Positions 48,396 to 56,685 of a stretch of DNA of 64,000 nt are shown in pieces; positions within the stretch are counted from its first letter, which is position 1; every line of letters starts with the position of its first letter. Under the pieces are notes generated by a model, which saw only the letters and a list, made by a program, of their open reading frames with translations, made no database searches and was not told the origin of the DNA. The DNA is from Candidatus Trichofilum aggregatum (GTDB lineage Bacteria; Chloroflexota; Anaerolineae; Promineifilales; Promineifilaceae): contig JADJUV010000007.1 in assembly GCA_016716885.1 (NCBI GenBank), positions 1-64,000 of the forward strand, written 5' to 3'. Made by a program: the position numbers and the translations under genes.

Positions 48396-49486
48396 TAAAT
48401 CGCCAACGTCTGCGCGGCCGCGTTCTCCCACCTGAACTTCTGCGCCTGTTCGTACCCGGCCTGGGTCATTGTCTGGCGCAAGGGGGAATCATGCAACACC
48501 CGGTTCATGGCCTCAACCCAGGCATCCACATCGTCGGCATCCAGCAGCAGGCCCGCTTCGCCGACGATTTCGGGCAGGGAACCCCGGTCGCTGGTGATGA
48601 CGGGACAACCCTGGTGCATGGCTTCCAGCGGCGGCAGGCCAAACCCTTCGTAATGGGAGGGCAGGGCGAGAAGGGACGCGGCCGCGTACAACCCCGCCAG
48701 CTTCTCATCACTCACACCCGTCAAATGCCGGACATGCGGCCGCAGACCCAGCTCGTCAATGGTGCGAAAAATATCTTCAAACAGCCATCCCTTGCCGCCT
48801 ACTAAAACCAGGGGAATGTCGGCGAGATGCGGCCGCAGACGGGCATACGCCTTGAGCAACGTGGGGATGTTCTTGCGCGGTTCCAGTGTGCCCACAAAGA
48901 GCAAAAACCCTCGCGGCAGGTTGTACTCGGCCAGAATCGCCTCGATTTGTGCCGGTGAAACGGGTTGTGCATACACCGGATTGGCCGCCAGATGCACGGT
49001 TGTCACCTTTTCCGGGGGCACATTCAGCCGTTCCAGCAAATCTTGCCGCGTGTGGTGGCTATCGGCGGAGATGTGATCCGCCTTCTGCACCGCCCAGCCG
49101 ATTTGCTCCAGGTAGTAGCGGCGGCTCTCGGCGGTCAGGTAGTCGGGGTAGTAGAGGAAGTTGAGGTCGTGGACGGTGATGACGTATTTTTTGGCCCCCC
49201 AGGCCGGGGGGATGAAGTCGGGGGAGTGGAGCAGGGAGAGGCGATGCGGCCGCAACTCCGCCCCCAAGGCCCATTTTTCCCATTTGTGGTGGCAGGGGGT
49301 CCACACATTACGCCGCCGGAAATTGGCCGCGCCCGGCACATGCGACTTCGCCTCTTTGCGACTCTGGAAAATCGTGTACTGGTTGGCCTGATCCAGCTTC
49401 GCCAAAGCGGAAATCAGGTGCAAAACGTACTGGCTAATCCCCCCCATCCGGTAAAACGGCAAACGGCAATCAATTCCAATATGCAT
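48338..49486 (-). CDS. GT4-family glycosyltransferase
   Basis: This 382-residue GT-B enzyme has a GT4 donor-site signature (SHYEGFGLPPLEAMHQGCPV, preceding the ITSDRGSLPE loop) and FVGTLEPRKNIPTLLKAY in the middle. The N-terminus (MHIGIDCRLPFYRMGGISQY) is typical of bacterial mannosyl-/galactosyl-type transferases. It likely builds an exopolysaccharide or cell-wall glycan. The last about 18 residues come from a tandem repeat tract rather than from the family, so the original C-terminus was overrun. Three genes on this strand (GT4, hydrolase, GT1) may form a glycan operon. Confidence 0.88.
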   Translation of the reverse strand: MHIGIDCRLPFYRMGGISQYVLHLISALAKLDQANQYTIFQSRKEAKSHVPGAANFRRRNVWTPCHHKWEKWALGAELRPHRLSLLHSPDFIPPAWGAKKYVITVHDLNFLYYPDYLTAESRRYYLEQIGWAVQKADHISADSHHTRQDLLERLNVPPEKVTTVHLAANPVYAQPVSPAQIEAILAEYNLPRGFLLFVGTLEPRKNIPTLLKAYARLRPHLADIPLVLVGGKGWLFEDIFRTIDELGLRPHVRHLTGVSDEKLAGLYAAASLLALPSHYEGFGLPPLEAMHQGCPVITSDRGSLPEIVGEAGLLLDADDVDAWVEAMNRVLHDSPLRQTMTQAGYEQAQKFRWENAAAQTLAIYRGESGGVERREWRGERGE

Positions 49487-49546
49487 AACCGGAATTGTAT
49501 CTCAATCATGGCGCTGACAACGGTAATCCCCGGAGGGGATTTGTGG

Positions 49547-49662
49547 GTTGGGGGGGGGGGGGGGGAAAAAGGGGGGGGGGAAAAAAAAAGGGGGGGGGGG
49601 GGGGTTTTTTGGTTGGGGGGGGGGTGGGTTTTTTTTTTTTTTGTTTTTTTGGGGGGGGGGTA
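49547..49662. other. Second poly-G low-complexity tract
   Basis: G runs of 8-18 are mixed with A9 and T14 blocks. The right side reads GATACGGTGGGCGATTG, sharing GGTGGGCGAT with the right border of the tract at 13426. It abuts the damaged left end of a MITE-like element, so loss of consensus in a repeat is the likeliest cause. Confidence 0.7.
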
Positions 49663-49675
49663 GGGTGATACGGTG

Positions 49676-50022
49676 GGCGATTGCCTGGTCGGATTTTCCC
49701 CCACCCCTAGCCGCGCCCCCCAGGGGCGGGGAATGTTATATGGTGTCGTTTTTTGAGGGCATACGCCCTCAAAAAACGACACGAATAGGTTTCCCCCTTC
49801 CCTTTTGTCGTTTAAAAAAATAGTCAGGCAACTCGGTTTCCCCCACCCCGCCCCAGGGGCGGGGAACTTTCTAAAGTGCCGGTTTTCGAGCGCGCCGGCG
49901 CGCTCGAAAACCGGCACTTCTGGTATTTCCCCCTTCCCCCCGGGAAGGGGGTTAGGGGGATGGGTCTTCCGACTAAATCGGCTAAGGAGTTGTGTCAAGC
50001 CGTATTCGTTGACTTTGGAAAG
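49676..50022. mobile_element. MITE-like element family A, copy 2 (inverted, left end lost)
   Basis: The right end GACTTTGGAAAG (50011-50022) matches copies 1 and 3. The left end should lie where the poly-G tract begins and is not found. Inside are two perfect hairpins (49743-49782, core TTTTTTGAGGGC; and 49876-49920, core GGTTTTCGAGCGCGCC), the C-rich arm TTTTCCCCCACCCCTAGCC, and CCCCCGGGAAGGGGGTTAGG. It looks like two nested or tandem copies. Confidence 0.7.
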
Positions 50023-50151
50023 CCCTATGGCAATACGCGGCGCATCATGGTTGCGTGCATATTTTGGGCTATAATGCCGCTACAGTTCAGATTCGCTATC
50101 TTGCTATCGTGTTGCTGTCCGGCTGTGGCCCTACCCCCAAGGAGAACCTAT

Positions 50152-50703
50152 ATGAAGATCAAACCACGCGCACTGATGATTGGTGCTGGCGTCGCGGCCG
50201 CGATGCTCATCCTCGTTGCTATCTGTAACCAGACCGTCAGTTACCTCACCTTTGACCCCACCCTTACCTTTGACCCCAATGCTGACCCGACCGAAGTTCT
50301 CGCTAATTCCAGCATCACCTTGCTATTAAGTGTGCTCTCCTGCATTATCCTGCTGGTGGCCTACACCGCCGGGGGGTATCTGTACAGCCATTTTCATGCC
50401 AATGAAGACCCGATGTTGCAAATCCAGGATGGCGTCGTGGGTGGAGCCATCACCGGAGCCGTGGCGGGGATCATTTATGGTCTCATATCCGCTTGTATGA
50501 GTCTCATCGTGACCCAATTTCTTCTGGCCGATCAAATAGCCGAAATGACTGCTCAGTTGGGTGATGTTCCGGGGATGGGGGCATTACTGGGCGCCACGGC
50601 TGGTGCTGGTGGTGCTGGGGCCATCTGTTGTGGCCTGGTCATGGGCCTGGTGCTGGGTGCGATAGGTGGGGCGATTGGGGCCTCGGTTCGCGGCCGCAAA
50701 TAA
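50152..50703 (+). CDS. Small multi-pass membrane protein
   Basis: This 183-residue protein starts at ATG 50152 behind AAGGAGAACCTAT. It has about four hydrophobic helices. The last ones are rich in Gly/Ala (MGALLGATAGAGGAGAICC and MGLVLGAIGGAIGASVRG), like glycine-zipper segments. A soluble stretch (residues 85-95, HANEDPMLQIQDG) lies between them. I do not recognise a family. A terminator follows at 50719, so it is a single-gene unit upstream of the ABC operon. Confidence 0.65.
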   Translation: MKIKPRALMIGAGVAAAMLILVAICNQTVSYLTFDPTLTFDPNADPTEVLANSSITLLLSVLSCIILLVAYTAGGYLYSHFHANEDPMLQIQDGVVGGAITGAVAGIIYGLISACMSLIVTQFLLADQIAEMTAQLGDVPGMGALLGATAGAGGAGAICCGLVMGLVLGAIGGAIGASVRGRK

Positions 50704-50718
50704 GCCTGTTTATCCTGA

Positions 50719-50750
50719 CCCGACCTATTACCCTGGGTCGGGTTTTTGTT
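50719..50750 (+). terminator. Rho-independent terminator
   Basis: CCCGACC (50719-50725) pairs with GGTCGGG (50736-50742) and is followed by TTTTTGTTT. It ends the membrane-protein gene. Confidence 0.82.
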
Positions 50751-50775
50751 TAGTCGCTCAATTTGGAGGAGAACC

Positions 50776-51630
50776 ATGAAAAATAGCCTGAAACTTTTCG
50801 TCTTTTTGTTCGTTGCCGCCCTGCTACTCGTTGCTTGCGGGGGTGGCGCGGATAATCTACTGGCCGATGTGGAAGAACGAGGCACGATCCGTGTCTCCAC
50901 CGACCCCAACTATGAGCCACAATCGTTCCTTGATGCCAACGGTGACTTTACCGGCTTCGATGTCGAAGTTGCCCGCGAAATCGGCGAGCGTTTGGGGGTA
51001 GAAGTTGAGTTTGTTACCCCGGACTGGGATGTTATCACCGCTGGTAACTGGGGTGGTCAATGGGATATGAGCGTTGGCTCCATGACCGTGACCCTTGATC
51101 GGCAAGAGGTTTTGGATTTTGCGGAGCCAGCTTATTACTACACACCGGCCCAGTTCGCGGCCGCGGACGGGTCCGGCATTGACACCTGGGAAGATGTAGC
51201 CGGGCAAGCCGTCTGTGTCGGCGTCTCCACCACCTACGAACAATGGTTGAGCGGTGATGCCGCTGGCCTGGGTTTACCCGAATCCAGCTTCTACACCGAT
51301 CCCCCGGCCGATGTTAGCATCGTCCCCCTCTCCACCGACGCCGAATGTGCCCAATCCATCCAGGCCGGGCGCACCGAGTTTTCCGTCTTCCTGACCTCCG
51401 GAACGGTGGTAGATGCAGCCATCGCCCAAGGCATTACCGTCCACAAAGTCGGCGGACCCGCCTACTCGGAAAACCTGGCGGTTGCGTTTGACAAGAGCGG
51501 CGAACTGGACAATGACACCCTGGTCGCCCGCGTCAGCGAAATCATCGCCGAAATGCACGCCGATGGCACCCTGCGCACCCTCTCTGAAAAATGGTTTGGC
51601 GCTGACCTGACCGCCGACCCGACCCAGTAA
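50776..51630 (+). CDS. Polar amino-acid ABC transporter, substrate-binding lipoprotein (system 1)
   Basis: The start is ATG 50776 behind GGAGGAGAACC. The 284-residue protein has a lipoprotein signal (LLLVAC, acylated C21). The binding-domain opening GTIRVSTDPNYEPQSFLDAN and the middle DMSVGSMTVTLDRQEVLDF define the SBP_bac_3 (HisJ/GlnH) family. It delivers amino acids or opines to the permease encoded next. A 14-bp hairpin between the two genes may let it be made in excess. The exact ligand is unknown. Confidence 0.92.
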   Translation: MKNSLKLFVFLFVAALLLVACGGGADNLLADVEERGTIRVSTDPNYEPQSFLDANGDFTGFDVEVAREIGERLGVEVEFVTPDWDVITAGNWGGQWDMSVGSMTVTLDRQEVLDFAEPAYYYTPAQFAAADGSGIDTWEDVAGQAVCVGVSTTYEQWLSGDAAGLGLPESSFYTDPPADVSIVPLSTDAECAQSIQAGRTEFSVFLTSGTVVDAAIAQGITVHKVGGPAYSENLAVAFDKSGELDNDTLVARVSEIIAEMHADGTLRTLSEKWFGADLTADPTQ

Positions 51631-51643
51631 GAAAATCAGTTAT

Positions 51644-51687
51644 CAGTAACCAGGAACGGTTGCGGCCGCGGCTGTTCCTGGTTACTG
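51644..51687 (+). promoter_or_regulatory. Intercistronic hairpin with GCGGCCGC in its loop
   Basis: Perfect 14-bp arms CAGTAACCAGGAAC (51644-51657) and GTTCCTGGTTACTG (51674-51687) enclose a loop containing GCGGCCGC (51662-51669). No T-run follows, so read-through with stabilisation of the upstream mRNA is more likely than termination. Confidence 0.6.
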
Positions 51688-51705
51688 GTTACTACCCCCT
51701 GACCC

Positions 51706-52566
51706 ATGAGCGTGATCACGGAAAAAACGACCAACTCCCAACTTGAACAGATCGTCGCCCGACAACGTCGCCAGCAACAGCGCTTCAACACCGGCGTCAA
51801 CCTATCATATGCAGTCTTACTCTTCATTCTCGTCTTTATCTTCAGCGGCACCGAATTCCAACTTGGCCCTATAGCCATCACCACCATCAACCTCGATTTT
51901 GCCTTCATCCGCGAACGGGTTGGCTTCATTTTCGGGGGTGTCGGCCTGACCATCCTGCTCTCCATTCTGTCCATCACTCTGGCCTGTATTTTGGCCTTGT
52001 TGGGCGCGCTCGGTCGCCTTTCCCGCTTTCCCCCGGCCTACGCCCTGTCCACCTTTTATATCTCCCTCATTCGCGGAACCCCACTCCTGCTCCAGATTAT
52101 CTTCTTCTTCCTGGCCTTGCCCCAACTAGGCATCCGCCTCTCCGGGTTAACCGCCGGGGTGCTGGCTCTGGGACTAAATTATGGGGCTTACATGACCGAA
52201 ATCATGCGGGCGGGCATCCAGTCCGTCGGCATTGGTCAGCGGGAAGCGGCTCTGGCCATTGGCATGACCCCCAACCAGATAATGCGCCGGGTCGTTTTGC
52301 CCCAGGCTTTGCGGCTGGTTGTTCCCCCCATTGGCAACGAATTTATCGCCATGCTCAAAGATACATCGCTTATTTCGGTGACCGGTTTTGTCTGGGAAAT
52401 CCTGTGGCGGGCACAGAAAGTGGGGCGACAAAGTTTCCGTAGCCTGGAAGCACTGCTCATGGCCGCCCTGTTTTACTGGATCATCACTATCATCTTTACC
52501 ACCGTGCAGAAACGCATCGAAACGTATCTGGCTAAAGGGGAACGAACCGGGGGGATGGTCCATTGA
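51706..52566 (+). CDS. Polar amino-acid ABC transporter, permease (system 1)
   Basis: This 286-residue permease of the HisM/GlnP family has a cytoplasmic N-terminus and about five to six helices. The EAA loop is REAALAIGMTPNQIMRRVVLP, with IRGTPLLLQIIFFF in the earlier conserved segment. It pairs with the ATPase at 52563, whose start overlaps its stop. It forms the membrane channel, probably as a homodimer. Confidence 0.92.
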   Translation: MSVITEKTTNSQLEQIVARQRRQQQRFNTGVNLSYAVLLFILVFIFSGTEFQLGPIAITTINLDFAFIRERVGFIFGGVGLTILLSILSITLACILALLGALGRLSRFPPAYALSTFYISLIRGTPLLLQIIFFFLALPQLGIRLSGLTAGVLALGLNYGAYMTEIMRAGIQSVGIGQREAALAIGMTPNQIMRRVVLPQALRLVVPPIGNEFIAMLKDTSLISVTGFVWEILWRAQKVGRQSFRSLEALLMAALFYWIITIIFTTVQKRIETYLAKGERTGGMVH

Positions 52567-53330
52567 ACGAGATTGTACGTGTTGGGCAACTGGATAAATA
52601 TTTCGGTCAGGTGCACGTGTTAAAAAACCTTACCCTAACCGTGCAAAAGGCTGAAGTGGTGTGCATTATTGGCCGCAGTGGGTCGGGTAAAAGCACCTTG
52701 CTCCGCTGTATCAATTTTCTGGAACAGCCAGATCATGGCTGGGTAGAAGTAGATGGGTTGAAAGTAGAGGCGCAGGGTAGCGGCCGCGACTATCGCCAAC
52801 AAATTCATGATCTCCGCCTCAAAACCGGTATGGTCTTCCAATCCTTTAACCTCTTCCCCCACATGACTGCTCTGGAAAATGTGATGGAAGGGCCTCTCAC
52901 CGTCAAAGGATTAACCCAGAACGAAGCTCAACAAATCGGCTTACGTTACCTGGACAAAGTGGGCTTAGGGCATAAACGCGATGAATACCCATCCCGCCTT
53001 TCTGGCGGCCAACAGCAACGCGTCGCCATTGCCCGCGCTCTGGCTATGGAACCCCAGGTTATGCTCTTTGATGAACCCACTTCGGCCCTGGACCCGGAGC
53101 TAATTGGCGAAGTGCTTGCTGTCATGCAACAGTTGGTCAAAGAAGGCATGACCATGCTCACCGTAACCCATGAGATGGGATTTGCCCGCGAATTCGCCCA
53201 CCGCATCGTTTACATGGACGAAGGTCAGTTTGTAGAAATTGGCCCCCCGGCCCAAATCTTTGATGCACCTCAGGACGAACGCACCCGCACCTTTATGACA
53301 GCCTTCAGCCGTTTTGACCGCCCCGAATAA
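52563..53330 (+). CDS. Polar amino-acid ABC transporter, ATP-binding protein (system 1)
   Basis: This 255-residue ATPase starts with TTG 52563, overlapping the permease stop by four bases. It has Walker A GRSGSGKST, signature LSGGQQQRV, Walker B VMLFDEPTSALDP, and the GlnQ/HisP-type FQSFNLFPHMTALENV. It energises system 1. A MITE-like element lies directly after the stop. Confidence 0.93.
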   Translation: MNEIVRVGQLDKYFGQVHVLKNLTLTVQKAEVVCIIGRSGSGKSTLLRCINFLEQPDHGWVEVDGLKVEAQGSGRDYRQQIHDLRLKTGMVFQSFNLFPHMTALENVMEGPLTVKGLTQNEAQQIGLRYLDKVGLGHKRDEYPSRLSGGQQQRVAIARALAMEPQVMLFDEPTSALDPELIGEVLAVMQQLVKEGMTMLTVTHEMGFAREFAHRIVYMDEGQFVEIGPPAQIFDAPQDERTRTFMTAFSRFDRPE

Positions 53331-53336
53331 ACAGAG

Positions 53337-53511
53337 TTTTCCCAAAGTCAACGAGTACAGCTTTACCCAACTCTTTAGCAAATGGAGTCTGAAGACCCAT
53401 CCCCCTAACCCCCTTCCCGGGGAAGGGGGAACGCACGCTGGGGCGGGGTTAGGGGTGGGGGAAAATACCCGACACGCTGGTACAACCCTAAAACATCGGA
53501 CTTTGGAAAAA
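53337..53511. mobile_element. MITE-like element family A, copy 3 (175 bp)
   Basis: TTTTCCCAAAGTC (53337-53349) and GACTTTGGAAAAA (53499-53511) form imperfect ends. The interior keeps GTCAACGAGTACAGCTTTAC, CCCCTAACCCCCTTCCCGGG and GGGGTTAGGGGTGGGGGAAA, but lacks the central hairpin of copy 1. It separates the two amino-acid transporter operons. Confidence 0.8.
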
Positions 53512-53660
53512 TCGTGCCCGAATGAACAATTACCTTTGTCCTGATCCATACATTGGCTATAATCGCCTGTGTTCGATTTTAGTGTGACTGTGGGCCGGAT
53601 TGTTTTAGCCAACTGTTTTCGGCCACAGGCAAAACTCATGTTTACAACAAGGAGAACGAG

Positions 53661-54524
53661 ATGAAGAAACAATGGTTTTACCGTTTGTGTTTGTTGATGG
53701 TTCTGGCCCTGGTCTTGGTGGCTTGCGGCGGCAACAGTGAGAATACACCTAACAATGCGGCCAACAATACCACCAATGAGGGCACCGCATCCGATAGTGA
53801 TTTACCTGATTTAGGCGGCCGCGAAATCACCGTCGCCATCGAAAACGCCTACCTGCCCTTCAACTACGTCCGCGCCGACACCGGCGAAGCGGGTGGTTGG
53901 GATTACGAGGCGCTAGCCGCTATCTGTGACCTGCTGAACTGCACCCCTGTCTTCCAGGAAGCTGCCTGGGAAGGCATGATCCAGGCTGTCGCCAACGGCC
54001 AATTTGACATGGCGGCCGATGGCATCACCATCACTGAAGACCGCAAAGAAATCGTTGATTTCTCTGTGGGTTACATCAAGATTGAGCAACGCATCCTGGT
54101 CCGCATTGATGAAGAACGTTTTGACTCTGCCGAAACGTTAGCCGCCGATACCAGCCTGATTGTAGGGACACAACCTGGCACAACCAACTACGAAACAGCC
54201 GTCGAACTCGTCGGTGAAGACCGCATCAAAGGGTTTGAGCAATTCCCCTTCGCTGTGCAGGCGCTCATCGCTGGTGACGTTGATGCCGTACTCATGGACG
54301 AAACAGCCGGTCAAGGTTACATCGGCGCCAATGCCGAACAAATCAAACTGGTGGGTGAATCCCTCTCCAGCGACGAATTGGGTTTCATCTTCCCCAAAGG
54401 CAGTGACCTGGTTGAACCCTTCAACGCCGCCATCGCCGAGTTAGAAGCTAACGGCACCATGGCTGCCCTGGCGGAGAAATATTTCACCGAACAGTTCAGC
54501 CTCACCTATGACGATATTGAGTAA
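53661..54524 (+). CDS. Polar amino-acid ABC transporter, substrate-binding lipoprotein (system 2)
   Basis: This 287-residue lipoprotein has a signal ending LVLVAC (C22), then an Asn/Thr-rich linker (residues 24-45). The binding domain opens with REITVAIENAYLPFNYV and continues with AAWEGMIQAVANGQFDMAADG. AAGGAG precedes the ATG by six bases. It belongs to the same SBP_bac_3 family as system 1 but is clearly divergent, so ligands probably differ. An intrinsic terminator 69 bp after the stop separates it from the permease. Confidence 0.92.
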   Translation: MKKQWFYRLCLLMVLALVLVACGGNSENTPNNAANNTTNEGTASDSDLPDLGGREITVAIENAYLPFNYVRADTGEAGGWDYEALAAICDLLNCTPVFQEAAWEGMIQAVANGQFDMAADGITITEDRKEIVDFSVGYIKIEQRILVRIDEERFDSAETLAADTSLIVGTQPGTTNYETAVELVGEDRIKGFEQFPFAVQALIAGDVDAVLMDETAGQGYIGANAEQIKLVGESLSSDELGFIFPKGSDLVEPFNAAIAELEANGTMAALAEKYFTEQFSLTYDDIE

Positions 54525-54592
54525 AGGAAGTTTTGGGTTATTGGTTAGGGGGTAAGACACGAATAACCAACAACCGATTTGCTTATACTCTC

Positions 54593-54625
54593 AAACGCCA
54601 GGCAATTGTGCCTGGCGTTTTTTGT
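54593..54625 (+). terminator. Rho-independent terminator after binding protein 2
   Basis: AAACGCCAGGCA (54593-54604) and TGCCTGGCGTTT pair around ATTG and are followed by TTTTG. It lies within the transporter gene set, so permease and ATPase need read-through or their own promoter. Confidence 0.88.
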
Positions 54626-54742
54626 CTCTTATCTGACGAAGGGGTATTATCCTGCCCATAGCGCGGCCGCGTTGCCCTTACTCCCAAACACACAAATTTA
54701 TACGTCTCTGTTCGCCGTTTACCGTTTACGTTTCAAAAGGAG

Positions 54743-55569
54743 ATGTCCGTGACTTCCCCAAAATCAACCATTCCCTGGCGTGATGTACCCTGGTGGCTCG
54801 TCGCTATCATCCTCTTCCTGGTTCTAATGGGTTTCGTCCTCGTCACCGATGCGAATTACAACCAGGCGTTTAACTTCATCATTGGTGAGCCAGGGGGTGG
54901 CACAGGCGGTGGGCTGACAGCACTCATCGGTAAAGGGCTGAGCGTTACCATTTACACCACCATGATGGCCTATGTTATTGCCCTCATCATCGGTTTACTG
55001 GCAGGTTTGGGGCGGGTCAGCCAAAACGTCCTCATTCGTAACGTCGCCATCACCTACATTGAGTTCATTCGCGGTGTGCCTACGCTGGTGCTGATATTTA
55101 CCCTGGCGCTCGTGGTTATCCCCGCGGCCGCGGAAGGGCTTGGTTTCAATCTACAGACCATTCCCGACAACACCCGTGCCATCCTGGCGCTGGCTATCAT
55201 CTACGGGGCTTACATGGCCGAAATTTTCCGGGCCGGTATCGAATCCATCCCCCAGGACAGATGGAAGCGGCCCGTTCTGTGGGCATGACCGCCGCCCAGG
55301 GCATGATATACATTATTTTGCCCCAGGCCATTCGTAATGTTTTACCCGCCCTCTGGAATGATTTCATCGCCATGCTTAAGGACTCATCTCTGGTATCTGT
55401 CCTGGCCGTGCGCGACATTACCCAGATGGCTCGCCTGTATGCAGGTAGCTCCTTCCGCTTCCGTGAGACTTATCTGGTACTGACCTTCCTTTATCTCTCG
55501 ATGACGCTCATTCTCAGCCTGATCCTGCGTCTCATCGAACGACGCACGCGCATCGGCGGCGAACGATAG
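54743..55569 (+). CDS. Polar amino-acid ABC transporter, permease (system 2), one frameshift
   Basis: AAAGGAG touches the ATG at 54743, so the in-frame GTG at 54749 with proper spacing may be the real start. The first frame ends after GIESIPQDRWKRPVLWA. One missing G near 55254-55257 (CAGGACAG, expected CAGGGACAG) restores IPQGQMEAARSVGMTAAQG, the EAA loop, and the rest to 55569. The repaired permease of about 275 residues belongs to the HisM/GlnP family and is complete. The ATPase gene follows 161 bp later. Confidence 0.88.
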
Positions 55570-55730
55570 TTAATACCCTGACCTGGATAACCGAGAAAAT
55601 TTATCCGCCGATTAACGCCGACTTTCGCTGATTAAAGAATCGGCGTTAATCCCCAAAATATGCGGTTAAACTTCTGGCCAACCGTCCAAAAAGTTGACTT
55701 GAATGGTATTTACGGTCACTGGAGACTCTT

Positions 55731-56471
55731 ATGACTCAGCCACTCATCGAAATCAAAGATTTACACAAGGAATTCGGCTCGGTAAAAGCTGTGCGTGGGG
55801 TAGATTTGACCATTGCCAAAGGTGAAGTGGTGGTGGTGGTCGGGCCGAGTGGTTCGGGCAAAAGTACCGTCCTGCGCTGCATCAATCACCTGGAAGTGCC
55901 CACCAGAGGCGAAGTTCACATTGATGGGGTTCATCTGGAAGATCGGCGCACTGATATTAACAAAGTCCGGGCCGAGGTGGGCATGGTGTTCCAGCAGTTT
56001 AACCTGTTTGCCCACCTGACCGTGCTGGATAACATCACCATCGCCCAGCGGTTGGTACGGAAACGCCATAAAGAAGAAGCCGCCGAAATTGCCATGAAGC
56101 AACTAGAGCGCGTGGGTATTCCCGAAAAAGCGGCCATGTACCCACGCCAGCTTTCTGGTGGACAACAGCAACGAGTCGCCATCGCCCGTTCACTCGCCAT
56201 GAACCCCAAAATTATGCTTTTTGATGAACCAACCAGTGCCCTGGACCCGGAGATGATCAAGGAAGTGCTGGATGTGATGTTGGACCTGGCCCAGGATGGC
56301 ATGACGATGGTGGTGGTGACGCATGAGATGGGGTTTGCTCGCGCGGCCGCGCAGCGGGTCGTCTTCATGGATAACGGTCAGGTGGTGGAAATCGGCCCGC
56401 CTGATCAAATATTTATCAACCCTACTCACGAGCGTACCCAATTGTTCCTCAGTAAAATTATCAAGCACTAA
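55731..56471 (+). CDS. Polar amino-acid ABC transporter, ATP-binding protein (system 2)
   Basis: This 246-residue ATPase has Walker A GPSGSGKST, Q-loop FQQFNLFAHLTVLDN, signature LSGGQQQRV and Walker B IMLFDEPTSALDP. TGGAGA lies seven bases before the ATG at 55731. It is the partner of binding protein 53661 and permease 54743. Confidence 0.93.
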   Translation: MTQPLIEIKDLHKEFGSVKAVRGVDLTIAKGEVVVVVGPSGSGKSTVLRCINHLEVPTRGEVHIDGVHLEDRRTDINKVRAEVGMVFQQFNLFAHLTVLDNITIAQRLVRKRHKEEAAEIAMKQLERVGIPEKAAMYPRQLSGGQQQRVAIARSLAMNPKIMLFDEPTSALDPEMIKEVLDVMLDLAQDGMTMVVVTHEMGFARAAAQRVVFMDNGQVVEIGPPDQIFINPTHERTQLFLSKIIKH

Positions 56472-56483
56472 GCGCTATAGTTG

Positions 56484-56560
56484 TCAAGAAAAAGATTTTG
56501 TTTGTATTGACCGCTTGAGCTGGCTAGCGTCAGCCCGCTCAAGCGGTCACTACGAACGAA
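56484..56560. repeat. Dispersed hairpin repeat, copy 2
   Basis: GACCGCTTGAGC and GCTCAAGCGGTC form a perfect 12-bp stem around GGCTAGC. The flanks TCAAGAAAAAGATTTTGTTT and ACGAACGAAAACC match the repeat at 225-287. It follows the ATPase gene and may end the operon transcript, though no T-run is present. Confidence 0.65.
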
Positions 56561-56685
56561 AACCTCAAATGATTATCCGAATCATCTATAGAACTTGAGT
56601 TAGATCGCGAGAGGAAATCAGTTCTTGTTCCTCTCGCTCCAGCTCCTACCTCTAGCCAGAAACCCTACCCACGACTCTGCCTTCC

